Assembly (NCBI GenBank): GCA_001566295.1 | Contig: KQ964247.1 | Span: forward strand, 2,728,001 to 2,792,000 | Length of the DNA: 64,000 nucleotides | Direction: 5' to 3' | Source of the DNA: Microdochium bolleyi | Lineage: Eukaryota > Ascomycota > Sordariomycetes > Xylariales > Microdochiaceae | Part shown: one piece after another, positions 30,965-42,728 of the stretch | Layout of the letters: each line of letters opens with the position of its first letter | Numbering within the stretch: the first letter of the stretch is position 1 | The notes under the pieces: model-generated | Databases searched by the model: none | The model's input: only the letters and a program-made list of their open reading frames with translations | Told to the model about the DNA's origin: nothing | Translations under genes and position numbers: made by a program

Positions 30965-31954
30965 CTGATTCGGGTGCTTGAAAGCTACCTTTCCATCGGC
31001 CTGTGCATGAACTCGTGCTTGATCGACAACAAAGCGTGTAAGCCACCACTCAACACGGAGCTGCTTGGGCTCACGGCAGACCCAGTCACAGTCCTGGCTA
31101 GTAAATGCAATGTAGAATATAGGAAAACCACTCTCATCAGCTGAGACCCCTGCTCGCCTCCCTGGCCATGAAAGATGCGCCCCTGTGCGTTTGTCGCTGT
31201 CTTGACAAGTTGAGACTCCCGAAAGCCCAAGTCCCGTGCCGAGGACAACAGCAAAGCACGTAAAGATAGGGTAAAAAAGGCCATCCAGCTGCCTCACCTT
31301 TCCATTTTCCGTTTCTGGGTGGTGAGACATGGACTCAACTGGTCCCGTGAGACAGTGGTTTCGAGTGTCGGTCGGACTCGGGGAACGCGCTGAGACATGG
31401 GCCCTGCCAGCCGGATGCACCCTGTAGAAGCCGTGGTGGAAGCCACGACTATCGGGCTTGGTTAGCGCATATAACCCCTCACGCTTACACACAGAACATG
31501 TATATGCGTGCCCGTAGCGGGTACGGTACGAGAGACTGAAGCTCTACATGTATTTTCCCGCCGTTGCGATCAGTAAAGTTATTTATTGTTGTTGTTCAAG
31601 GCTATTCACGACGGTGGTGTGCAGATCCGTAACGGCATAACCTCTTCGCCACCCGCACGCAGTTCCGTGTCGAGCAGGTTCCTCCCAAGGGCGGCGATCG
31701 ACGACCAGCAGGGCAAAAGGAAGCTGGTACCGTGCTTATCAGTCTGCCACGGGGGAAGCCGCTATTTGTTTGTCTGCTTGTCGGTCCGTCTTTCTTCTCT
31801 TCTGGGTTGACAGCGGATGTATTTACACTGTATTGCTGCACACGGGACACTTTTGTTGTCTTATCAGACGACGTGAACCACGCCGATCGCTCGGGGATTT
31901 GCGGGACCCTCCGGATGGGGAGCCGAGTGCAACACAATGTTGTATATGTATGTA

Positions 31955-31970
31955 CTCTCTCTCTCTCTCT
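31955..31970. repeat. (CT)8 microsatellite
   Basis: Eight uninterrupted CT units lie in non-coding DNA between the TBC and PAS kinase genes. Confidence 0.8.
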
Positions 31971-32755
31971 CCCTTTGAGGAAAGAAGATGTGTGTGGGGG
32001 CTCTGTCACCGGTTTCATTTTCCCTGCATGTGGTGGGCGGTCTTTCCCATGGGGTATTTGTGCTTGGCGAGGCTGTCTTTTTTTTGTTTTGTTTTTGGCG
32101 GTTCTTCCTGCAATGTTATGTGGTTCTTCGGTTCTCTGGTTCTCCTGGGAGTCGTAATACATAAATCGCAGTGAGGGCAGGCCGGCTGTAGGGTATCAAG
32201 CGTTTCACCGAGACGTTTGAACTGGAAGCAATGCCGCGAGCCGAAGATCGGTTACTGTCTCTTCGGCGAAACGCTTCACATCTGTGGCAATACCAATTCA
32301 TCGCTTATTGCTTCCAAATCATTCATTTCTTTTGGATATTTTGTATGTCATGTTCTCAAAGACACCTTGTTGGACCTTGCTCTTGGAATATCGCGACTTC
32401 CTGGCTGATAGAGGACCACCCGGGACAGCTTATTATGGGGCTGCATCGCGGTGACATCATCTGGCTGCCGGGATGTGATGTGCAGCAAAGAATGCCACAC
32501 GATCGTGCATGAGATGCGTGGATTGACATTCAGCCTGAAGAGAACTGGAAGGCAGCGAGTCAGTGGTGCCAGTAATGCGCCTGGGATCGATGGCTGCTGA
32601 TTCATGCTGCTCGCTTGCGAAACTGCGCCAAGCAGGACTGGGCTGGCTGGCAGGGGAAAGCACATGATTGTCCGCTGGGAACGGCTCGTGTCGATGTCCG
32701 TGCCGTGTGCACGCACGACACAACACATCCAGCTGCGGAGTGTAGTGGATGTGGC

Positions 32756-32775
32756 TTTTTGGGTTTTTGGGTTTT
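32756..32775. repeat. TTTTTGGG tandem repeat
   Basis: TTTTTGGG is repeated twice and followed by TTTTGG. G-rich but not telomeric (TTAGGG). Confidence 0.6.
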
Positions 32776-33800
32776 GGCTGCAGATTTACCGCGCAGCGGT
32801 CCGACGCACAGAGACTCAAGTTCAAGGCTGAACCTTGACCGCACGTCACGGGTCGCGAAAGCGATGTGTGTGTCTACCTCGACGAGTGATCTGCCCTGTG
32901 AAAGAAGGACATGGACAAGACGGGAACGAGATGGATGCGAGCCCATGTCGCCCAACCGGCCTGGGGTCGTGGACGACTCCAGACTGCGGGTTCCGGAGAG
33001 AGCATCCCTGAACGCAGGCCGCCCACGTTCCCGCAGCGCTGGCTGTCCCGCATTCCAGCAACACAAAGACCCGTACCTAGGGTATCTACGGGCCCAAAGA
33101 CAAAGATCCACTTGCTGCGATGCTTTGACGCGCCGGGGATGGGCCAGCGCCGGAGCTGGCCCAGGTCTGTGTGTTCCGTGTTGCTCTCCGGAATTCCTGA
33201 GGATCCGTCCTAGTAGCTCCCCGTGGGAGTCATCGTGTGTCGTAGTCGAACGTTTTGAGTGCTGGCGCGGGCTGGCGGGCGGTTGCCTGCTCTGGTCATT
33301 CTTTTCCTCCGCCGAGGGTTGAGTCCTAGAGGGCCTCCGAGCTTTCGAGATTTGGAAGTACAGTACTCAATCTGGTGTCTGGGGAGGGCAAGCTTGATGC
33401 GGCCACCCCGCCGCGCCCACCCAACTGAAATCCCCGTCGGCGGCGGCGACGCCCCTGCAGTGAATTACCAGCAGCTGCCCGTAGTTATTGTCGCTTTTCT
33501 CAGTCACCAGAGTTCGAGTCCCAAACCACCACCGTCTGTCTCTCGTCGTCCTTCCGCAGCCTGATCCTGACCACCCCAGGGACTCTGCGTCCTCCCTCCC
33601 GCCCTTTCCAGATACCCGACGTCTTTCGCCCACCACCGCCAGGCCCGGCACACACCCGCCGCCCTGTCCAGTCGTGCTTGCTCGAACACCGACCGCCAAC
33701 GCCTTCCTTTGTCTCTTCGAGGAACCCAGCTCGCCAGCCAGCCTTTAGCCCGCGGCGACTTCGTGCGCCGTAGGGACACTGTATTGTCACTACATCAACT

Positions 33801-36800
33801 ATGAAACATCTTCATGCTGGTGAAGCAGACCAACAGCAGGACCACGGTCAGTAGCTGCGTCACCGGCTGCCCCTCCATGCGATACCGCCCTAGCTATGCT
33901 AACCCGCCACAACCCGCAACCCCTCTAGGCGCCGATGTCAGTCAAGATGAAGAGCCTCCCAGAGGTCGTGGCCGCAACAAGCAGCTCGCCCCGGGCATAT
34001 CGATCCCCAAGAACAGGAGCACCGGCAACCTTGCTGCTGTGGCCGAGAACGAACCCCTAAATTCGAGATCGCGGCACTCGATGGACGCAGGCGCGGCTCT
34101 ACTCGACTACGACTCCGTAAGGTGTGTTACGCAAGCCAGGATGTCTTTGCAGCAGCCACTTAGGACGCCCTCCCTGGCTTCTCGCTCTCTTCCCAGAGAT
34201 TGTCAGAGACGACTCTGCGCGCGGTGTTCCCCTGCTAATACTCTGTATCGGTCAATCAAGATCTCCCGTCATCACTGAGCACGACCATGGACTCGGTCCG
34301 TCTGGTCTGCGGCGGATCCGCCAGCAAGCGCCCTTGCGTCCGCCCACCGTCCCTTCGACTGCTGCCTCGTCTCGAAGCCCGTCTCTAAGCATTACCCGCT
34401 CCGCCTCGCTGACAGCCATGCTCTCGCATGCCAGCCAAGTGCCCGCCTCGCCAGGCCCGACGTCGCCGACATTCGGAGAAGATCTCACAAGATTCCCGTC
34501 CGAGTCGCTCCACTCCTTCTCTTTCGCCCACCAGTCCGACGACTTCATGCATAACCGTCAAAATGTCCTCAAGAGATCCATCGAGTTCATGAAGGATCGG
34601 ATGGGCTGGCTGGTGTCGTCTAACGCCGCGCTGGCCAGCGCACAAGCCCGGGTCAGTGGAGATTACGAGACTCAGAACATGCTCGACCTGCTTGCAAGAG
34701 CTCAGCTTGTCGGTGCTGTCAATTTGCCTCACCTGGACACGACACTGGCTCATGGCCCGTTGACAGGCCCTGCGATCGTCTCCGGAGAAAATCCCTTCGA
34801 TACCCAATTCGGTCCACGAAGCGCGAGCCCAGACCACTATGAGACAGACCCAAAGTCGCCGACAAGTACGAGAACACCTGCTAGCAACACTAGACTTCAA
34901 CGAGACGAGCAGCCTATGGTTAAAAGTCTCACGGTACTCAACGAGACAGAATCCGAGGACTCTTCAAGAACACCGACAAACGAGAGCGGCACAACAACGC
35001 AGACGACACCGCCCCTCTCCCCGCGTCCGAGTATGCGGAGGACTTTCACCGACGTCCGGGCAGCTTCTATACAGCAGAAGCTGGTGGACACCATGGCACA
35101 GCCTTTCCAAGCGGGCATGCCTCCTGGGACTTATGCGGAGCCCCTGACATCGCCTGTACACGCGCCGCCGTCCATGGCGTCCTCTTTCAGCATCCCGGGT
35201 CCCCTGGGACCATCAGCGGTCCACGGCCATTCTTCACGATGGACGCCAGCCGCACAAGCTATATTTACCACCGAGGCGAAAGTTCCGTGGACGATATTGG
35301 CGGCGAATGACCTTGCCTGCCTTGTATTTGGTGTCACGAATGCTGAGGTCCGAAAGATGGGCATACTCGAAGTTGTGCAGGAGGAGAGGAGAGACTGGTT
35401 GGAGAGGAAGCTGGCCAGGACCAGCCCAGCGGATGAAAAGGTTCAGTCCCCCGTCAAGGCCGCGTCTGTTAGCCCAAGTCCGAGTCCGTCTTCCGGATCA
35501 GCCTTCCTGGGTGGCCGGGGCGGGATTACGGCGCAACTGCTCAGCAAGCCTAACAGTAGATCACAGAAGGCGAAGACGCCTGCGCGACGTCCGCAGACGG
35601 TCCACAGCGGGAATCCGGACCCGCCGAAGCTACGCGACCGCTCAAAATCGAGAGGAGTGCTCCTGTGCGGCGATGTTGTGCCCATTCAGAAGCGGAACGG
35701 CGCAACAGGCTCCGCGAGTCTTTGGGTGAAAGAGAAACGAGGCGGCCTCATCTGGGTCGTTGAGGAGATCCACGAGCATGTCGTACACGTCAAGATCGAC
35801 GACGATGGTTTCGTGACTGAAGTCGGTGGCGAGACTGGCTACATCTGGGGCGAGGAAAACATGAAACCGGGCATGGATATTGGGAGGCTCATCCCTCGAA
35901 TACCAAGGCAGGGCATTGACCCGAGAACTGGCGCTCTCGATTACGCCCAGATTGCGAAGAGGAGATACTACACTTGCCGGAGTAAGGGAAGAGTCAACAT
36001 CCCGGCGACACTGACACAAATCAGGGGCAAGCCAGAGCTACGGGTATCCAGCTTCCCGCATATTGCGGGCATTATCGTGGTCGATCCGCGCGACCACAAG
36101 ATTAAGAGCTCCAACGCTGCATTCTCTGGGGCGTTGTTTGGCTATGAGAAGCCAGAAGGACTCGTGATAGAGAGCTTGCTGCCCGACTTTGCGGACGTTC
36201 TGAAGCTTTTGACAGAGCACGACGGAGTGGACCTCGAGGATGGTCTTGTCATCCCCGAGCACAATTTCCGAAAGGCATCTGCCTTGGTAGCGCTCCAACA
36301 GGGACGGCCAGACGCTGCGTCCGCCATCTTGAATCCAGACGGGCTGGTGGCAAGACATCGAGATGGATCAGATCTTAAAGTCGATGTTCAGATGAGAGTG
36401 GTCAAGAGCGAGAAACAGCCGCCCGCCGCCTCTGATGGAATGACTACGGTCGTGACTAGTCACAATGACGAGGCGGTCTCTGAGGCTGAGCTTGTCTACG
36501 CTCTCTGGATCACATACTCTCGCCATATACATGCTACAAGGTCAGAATTCACCCCGGGCTCGCCGCACATGTCTGGTACCGCTACACCGTTACACCAGCC
36601 GTCCCCCGGACAAACGGCTGTTACCACGCCGCGAGATATAAGCTCAGATGCGAACGAGACCAAGAAGGAATCGCAAGATTCAACCGCCGCAGCACTCAAA
36701 CGGCAACTCAAGGATGTAGCGAAGAGTGCAGCCGCCAAGTTGACCGGGGCACCGAAAGCATCAGACGAGCCTCAGGGCGAAAAGAGGACAAGTGAAACCA

Positions 36801-37711
36801 GCACATCGGCACCACCCGCTTCCAAGAAGAAGACGATCAACGACTTCGTCATACTGGAAGATATGGGCCAAGGTGCCTATGGTCAAGTCAAGCTCGCGCG
36901 GTATAAGCATGAAGGGGGCAAGAAGGTTGTTCTCAAATACGTGACCAAGCGACGTATTCTTGTCGATACATGGACCCGAGACCGGCGGCTTGGCACGATC
37001 CCGCTCGAGATCCATGTGCTCGATTATCTCCGCAGAGACGGTTTCAGGCATCCTAACATTGTGGACATGGAAGATTTCTTCGAGGACGAGACCAACTACT
37101 ACATCGAGATGGCGCCACACGGCTTGCCCGGCATGGATCTCTTTGACTACATTGAGCTACGTGCCAACATGGATGAGGACGAGTGCAGGAGCATATTTGT
37201 TCAGGTGGCCAAGGCGATATACCATCTACACATCAAGGTCAAGGTTGTGCACCGAGACATCAAGGATGAGAATGTGATCCTCGACGGCGAGGGCCACATC
37301 AAGCTGATCGACTTTGGAAGCGCCGCGTACATCAAGAGTGGACCTTTTGACGTCTTTGTTGGTACCATTGGTAAGTAATGCCGTGCCGCGGAGAACTTAT
37401 GTCTACTTGCAACCTAGATGTTTACTGACTGGCAACCTGCAGATTATGCGGCGCCCGAGGTCCTCGCGGGCAACCCCTACGGCGGCAAGGAACAGGACGT
37501 GTGGGCTCTCGGCATCTTGTTGTACACAATCATCTACAAGGAGAACCCGTTCTACAGCATCGACGAGATAATGGATCGCGACTTGCGGATTCCTTACGTG
37601 GTCAGCGAGGAGAGTATCAACCTCATCCGCGGCATGCTGAACCGGGACGTCAAGGCGCGATATGACATTGAGCAGGTCCTGCAGCACCCGTGGTGTCAGG
37701 TGGAAATATGA
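33801..37711 (+). CDS. PSK1: PAS-domain serine/threonine kinase (PAS kinase)
   Basis: PAS kinases sense metabolic state and steer carbon use toward storage or wall glucans. My model has four exons (33801-33846, 33929-34121, 34261-37370, 37443-37711), 1205 residues. Intron 1 has donor GTCAGT, branch GCTAAC and acceptor CTAG; intron 2 uses GTGTGT, branch GCTAATA and acceptor CAAG. In-frame ATGs at 33814 and 33877 allow starts without intron 1. Sensory regions: WTILAANDLACLVFGVTNAE (about 425) and a second PAS-like unit around 675-740. The kinase domain begins near 940 (GQGAYGQVKLARY, glycine loop), with KVVLKYV (Lys), HRDIKDENV near 1075, DFGSAA near 1095 and the APE-type DYAAPEV after intron 3. 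The linker between is Ser/Pro-rich. N-terminal structure is the uncertain part; kinase identity is not. Confidence 0.88.
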
Positions 37712-38581
37712 TGACGATGCGGCTGCCATCTGGGCATTTTGGAAGACCGGAAAGGGGATGCTTGACTGCCTCGGATTGGGTAGGATCCTAACGGCACACG
37801 CGTGCCGGAAAATGATGAGAAGCGTTGGCCGGCTGTATCAGCAGGACTGCCACTTTTGGAAGAAGTTGAGCGAGGCCTGGCAGCTACAGTGGAAAGACGG
37901 AAACACGGGGAAAATATGACTTAGTCCCTCGCAATGAGCTACTGTGAAGAAGCCTTACGCTCGATACCCTTCATCAGAATTTACAATAGATACCTCTGTT
38001 GGGACATGCAACAACCATCATGCCAGACACTGGAGGAGGACGTCAGGTCGTCTTCTAGCTCTTGGGTTCTGTGTGTATCGAGCATCAGCCAATCACGTGA
38101 CGGAACAGACCTCCTAGGGACCCACAAGGTGCCTTGTGTAGTTGACTTCCGCGAGCGCTGCTGCTTTCCACCCAAGCTTCCGTCTGGACTACCACCACAA
38201 CGGCAAGCAAACAACAACTTCCGTCACGATACTGTATAACACAGACTTGCGACTGGCACCTTTTACCGGAAAATACTGCGCATCACTTGAGTCAGCACAG
38301 TTCACCACCACTCCCTCGCTCGAGGACGATTGATAGCATTTCAACTCTGGTTCTCTAGACCCACCTCCGTCACTCAAGGGAAGTGAGAAGTGTCAGTGAG
38401 CGTGTCTGGGAGGTTCCAAATCTGGCGCATTTTCTCATCAAGCCCGGACTCTGCTGGAGGTTCGGGGCGGCCACTGTGGTTGCGAGGTGACGAGAGCCAA
38501 TACATACACACTCACACACTCACACTATATCACGGTCGCGGAGAAGAAACGTAGCGTCCCCTGTCGGGACTTGTACTCAAG
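37712..38581. other. intergenic region between PAS kinase and MED22
   Basis: It contains the kinase 3' UTR and MED22 promoter, with a CACTCACACACTCACAC tract near 38508-38525. No gene is supported. Confidence 0.45.
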
Positions 38582-39475
38582 ATGGAGAGCCGGAGGAAAG
38601 AGCAGAATAGCATCCTTGGTGGGTTCTACTTCCTTCTTCATCTTTCGTCGTCAGCACGTCTGCTCTGTGTTTTATTCTGTCTTTTGGTGCTCATTTCCTT
38701 GACGCATCACCACGTTGTCACCCCATGAGAACGAAAGGCGGTAGGCTGGTTTGAGCCACGCAGGAAAGTCTTCTGCACCTTTCTCTCTCTCACCGAGGCC
38801 AAGTCCTCGGTCAGAACATGTTGCGACAAGTACGCAGTGCAAGCGCAATATTTGATCGAGTCATCCTTTGACTGAAATGGCACCATTCTAACTTCCTGAG
38901 GGGGAAAAACAGACCGGCACAACCGCATGATAGCCCAGATCCTGACGCGCTTCCGCAACATGGTCATGGCGGCGACCGAGCCTCTGCCGCGGGACGGCGC
39001 CATTATCGAGACGGCCGCGCTCAATAGCATGACTATGGAGACGGAGACGCAGGCGTTGGTGAGTGGGCCCTTATGTGTTCCTTCTTCTACTGCTTCCTGT
39101 TCGGCAGAGAGTCTTCCTCATCCTCTTGGATCTTGACATTACCGCCCCTTTTAAAATCCCTCCTTCCTCCGCCCTTGACGCTCGGCACATTTGACTGACC
39201 GTGACGACCTACGTGGCGGGGCAAAAAATCAGATTACAGAGATACAGAACCTCCTCACGCTGAACCGCGAGATCAAGGCGCTATGGATAAAAGGCGCGCT
39301 CAGGAAGCCCGGTGAGGACGCCGCGCGGGAGGCCGAGCTGGACCGCAAGGCGGAGCTCGTGGCGGGCCTGTTCAACGAGGTCATGGCGGCGCGCGCGGGG
39401 AAGGATGAGGGCCAGGCGCCTGCACAGCATCAGGCTGGGAGCAGTATCGGTGGTACAGGCGGGCCGTCATCATGA
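38582..39475 (+). CDS. MED22: Mediator head subunit Med22 (Srb6)
   Basis: Med22 is a head-module subunit of Mediator, which bridges activators and RNA polymerase II. Exons 38582-38618, 38913-39058 and 39233-39475 give 141 residues. Splicing joins MESRRKEQNSIL to DRHNRMIAQILTRFRNMV, the N-terminal helix of the family, then ALITEIQNLLTLNREIKALW, the second helix, which ends in the conserved ELW/ALW turn. The last 30 residues are Gly/Gln-rich and variable. The 294-nt first intron is long for this window. The gene is small, split and easily missed. It is convergent with PUS1, stop codons 274 bp apart. Confidence 0.85.
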
Positions 39476-39749
39476 GGCAATGCCACGAGATGCTGGGATT
39501 GACATGATGCCAAGGGGTCACACAACGCCAATCAGCTGGACACATGTATCGAGGACGGGAAGAGTCCGCTTGATCGACGGGCATCAAGGTTTTGATACAA
39601 ATCGGGCCGCACATTCTGTTGTCCGCCAAGCCAATTGATGAAGAAAGATGTCATGAACATGGGCCTTTTTATTGATTCCATCCATGCTTGTGAGACTTCT
39701 CGTCATCTGCAGCACCAGCCGGGGCTCTATACTCTAGAATTCAGGAACT

Positions 39750-41981
39750 CTAGCCCTCGTTGCCCTCGCCGCCCTTGGCAGCAGCGGCATCGTCGCCCTC
39801 CTCCTCATCGTCAAAGTTGGGCGCCTGCTGGTCCCGCTCCTTCATGCCCGGGCGGTGCTGAGCGGCCTCGAGCCCGCCGGCCGTGACCCACAGGAAGTAG
39901 TCGGACTTGAAGTTATCGACCTGGTGGAAGAAGGTGTGGAAGCTTTATGGCGAAGCGATGTCAGCAGTGGTCTCTTTTTGAAGAACAAGGGTGTGATTCA
40001 TGGCCCGGGGGGGGGGGGGGTAGGACGAGAATAAATGGAAAAGGAGAGATGCAGAGGGGGGGAAAAACTCACGAGTTCTGTTGCTCCTCGAGCTCAAAGA
40101 TACGCTGGTAGATCTGCTCCTCCTTGAACTTCTGGATCTCGGCCTCGTAGGTGCCAAAGTCGAGCGGCTCGAGGTTGTAGTTGTCCTTTGCACGGGCGTT
40201 GTAGCTGTCAAACACGGGCCGCTCCAGCAGCAGGCCCAAGCCGGGCGCCTTGGGAATGCTGATCCGCGCGGGGCCGTAGCTCTCATCGATGCGGCTCAGC
40301 GGCGTGCCGCAGCGCGTCACGAGCACCGCCATGCCGACCATCTTGCGGATCTGGTGCATCATGAAGGACTGCCCGTGCACCTTGAGGCTGAGCCACTGCG
40401 TGTCGTTGATCTGCACGGGCGTCGTGTTGAGCTGGAACGACTTGATGAGCCGCTTCGCCGACGGGTCCGAGTGGTTCTTCTGCACCGTGTAGTTGTGGTA
40501 GTTGCGCGTCCCGACGTAGCTGTCGAGCGCGGACTGCAGCTGCGCGAGCCGCTCGGGCGACACGCGGTAGCGCCGCTTCGCGGCAATGTACGCGGCGTTT
40601 ATCCGCTTGAGGGCCGCGTCGACCGGGTTGACGACCTTTGCCGGCTCGGCGGTCGTGTCTGCGGCCGCCGTCATCTGTGTGTCCTCGTCTGATTTGACTT
40701 CAGGGGCTGCTCCCTCTGTGGTGACGGCGCCAGTCTGCTCTGCGGGCTTCGATTCCTCTACTGACTCTGCGACGGGCTGATCTTTCTTGGCCTTGAACTC
40801 GGCGCCATCCTCGCCGACGAGTCCCTCCCGCACGGCATGCAGCTTCGCGAGCACGGCCTCCCGCCCCGTGTCGTCCAGGCTGTCCATGATCGGCTGGATG
40901 TCATTCTTCTCGACCTCCTCCCAGAACCCGGCAACGTCGTGCAGCCGCTTGCCGAGCTCCTCCTCGTACCCGTTCTCCTTGGCGAACTGGGCGACCTTCT
41001 TGCCCAGAAAGCTGTGCATGTGCGGCGGCAGCAGGCAGTAGCTGGGCATCAGGTACTCGTACCAGCGCGAGTCGCACGACTGGTAGGAGCTGAACGCGTT
41101 GTTGGTGCGCGTGATACCCCAGACCCGGATCTGTGGCGGGAGGTGCTCGTTGATCTTGGCCACAATGTCCGGGTCCTCGATGATGAGCTTCAGCGAGACC
41201 ATGTTGCCCGCCGCGTGCACGCCCTTGTCCGTCCGCGCGCACCGCACGAAGCTCGACTTGCGCGGGTCGTCGGCGTTGGTCTTGGCGATGGCCTTGGCGG
41301 CCACAAACGCCGCGAAGATGTCGCCCTCGATCGTCTTCTCCTTGTGGTTGATCTGCAGGCCGTGGTACCCTGTCCCCGCGTACCCGATCAGCACGGCCAC
41401 CTTGCGCTTCGGCCGGCGCTCCTCGGCCGCGATCTCGGCCTCGGAGAACTGGATCCGCATGTAGCTCGGCTCGCCGTTGTCGCCGCGGATCGGCGTGCTG
41501 GTCCCGTCCTCCTCTACCTTGCGCCGCTTGTGCTGCCACGCCTGCTGCGTCCGCGTGCGCTTGTCGGTGGGCGCGTCTCCCCTTTTACTCCGGGACCCTA
41601 TGTTAGCCCGCGCATTGGTTTCTGGAATTCGGGAAGGGGAAGAAATATAGAGGGCGCAAGTGCGACGCTGGGGGAGGGAGGGAAACCCCCGGGCCGCATC
41701 AGGGGACTATGCGGGAGCTCGGTGTCGCAAGCTACACGGATCGTGCAAAGGGATACATACCCCTGATCTTCTTGACCTTCCTGACGGCCTCGGTTTCTGC
41801 CTCCGCCACGGCCGCCTCCCCAGCCTTTGCCTCTGTCATTGTTGCCGAACTTGCGCTTCTTGTCGCCGCCGCGTCCGCCACCGCGGCCGCCGCCTCGCCC
41901 GCCGTTGAATGGGCGCGACGAGCTGCCGCCGCCGCCGCCGCCGCCACCGCCAGAGGCAGCCGCCGGTTGATTGTCTGCCAT
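39750..41981 (-). CDS. PUS1: tRNA pseudouridine synthase Pus1
   Basis: Pus1 isomerises uridines (e.g. 27, 28, 34, 36) in tRNAs and some U2 snRNA and mRNA sites, in the nucleus. My model is 41981-41761, 41581-40073, 39942-39750, 640 residues. Core motifs: VAVLIGYAGTGYHGLQ, the catalytic Asp in RCARTDKGVHAAGN, SRWYEYLMPSY, GTRNYHNYT and FMMHQIRKMVGMAV. The reading frame stops at 40069, but a GTGAGT donor precedes it and the third exon continues SFHTFFHQVDNFKSDYFLWV, as the family requires. The N-terminus is Gly/Arg-rich (RGG). The first intron has donor GTATGT and branch GCTAAC; frame continuity needs an acceptor at 41582 or 41588 rather than the nearer TAG. An acidic insert sits before GTRNYHNYT. 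Confidence 0.9.
40007..40020. repeat. G14 homopolymer in PUS1 intron 2
   Basis: Fourteen consecutive G on the plus strand (C on the PUS1 transcript) lie inside the last intron (39943-40072). It is prone to slippage and read-length error. Confidence 0.85.
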
Positions 41982-42728
41982 CTTGTCGTGGTCGTCGTCG
42001 CCAGGCGGAGTGACAATGGCATGTTCTTGCCGAAAGGTGGGTTTTTTTCGCAGGTCTCTCGCTGCGCCCAAGTGCAGGCTTTCGGAGAGGTCCCTGCCGA
42101 GGGACATCAATTGCGCCGCCAAAAAAAGTTGGGGCTTATCGATAGCCACCCATCTACCCGCTCGCTGATACTAACTTACTCCATGAGGTGACTCGTCGTC
42201 GTTGCGGACGAACGCACTTCGACTATTCAAGAGACCATTGGCTTGGGCTTTTATTTGGCCCTATAGGGCTTCTTTATTCTCAATTCAGTGGCCAGTAGTA
42301 CTAACCACTGTACTTCTCGGGCATATTCCTCCTGATTCTCGCTGCTGATGTTTCCTGCAGCCTCTGACCCGCAGTGAACCGCTGAATGGCGGGGATTTCA
42401 TGGACACTCACTGACCTGTGATATGCCGACGTATGTCTTGAGACTGGTCTGGTCCACGTCGCAGACTGTGCCGCAAAGTTTGTGCAATACGGGCACTACG
42501 ACATATCAAGCAATGGCAAACATGAATTGGAGTGCTCACATATAATCGTTGCAAAGTTCACGTCACGTGGGTAAGTGGAGAGTCCAAAATTCATTCAATG
42601 TTTCATAATTCATACTTCAGGACTATAGACAAGCTAGAGTACCCACGACTGGACACCACAGAAACCATTGACTCATCCGATATCTCGAAGTGAGTGTAGT
42701 CACCGAGGTCGCACAGGTACGCAATCGC
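41982..42728. other. PUS1 promoter and MFS gene 3' region
   Basis: The PUS1 frame remains open to an ATG at 42149, but the residues gained are unlike the family. Otherwise no gene or recognised site. Confidence 0.4.

Larger units (their letters stand above)
30965..33800. other. 2.8 kb gene-free leader region before the PAS kinase
   Basis: No open frame on either strand resembles a protein. It contains a (CT)8 tract at 31955-31970, T-rich runs near 32078-32096, a TTTTTGGG tandem at 32756-32775, and a pyrimidine-rich last 300 bases typical of a fungal promoter and 5' leader. Its length suggests extended regulation or an unannotated non-coding transcript. Confidence 0.5.

Noticed and set aside
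30809..31492. 227-codon minus-strand open frame
   Set aside because: Overlaps the TBC 3' end in antisense, no motif, mixed composition.
32615..33322. 235-codon open frame before the PAS kinase
   Set aside because: Cys/Arg/Ser-rich text with no family motif and no ATG context; likely leader DNA.
40837..41766. 309-codon plus-strand open frame
   Set aside because: Antisense shadow of PUS1, which has clear catalytic motifs.
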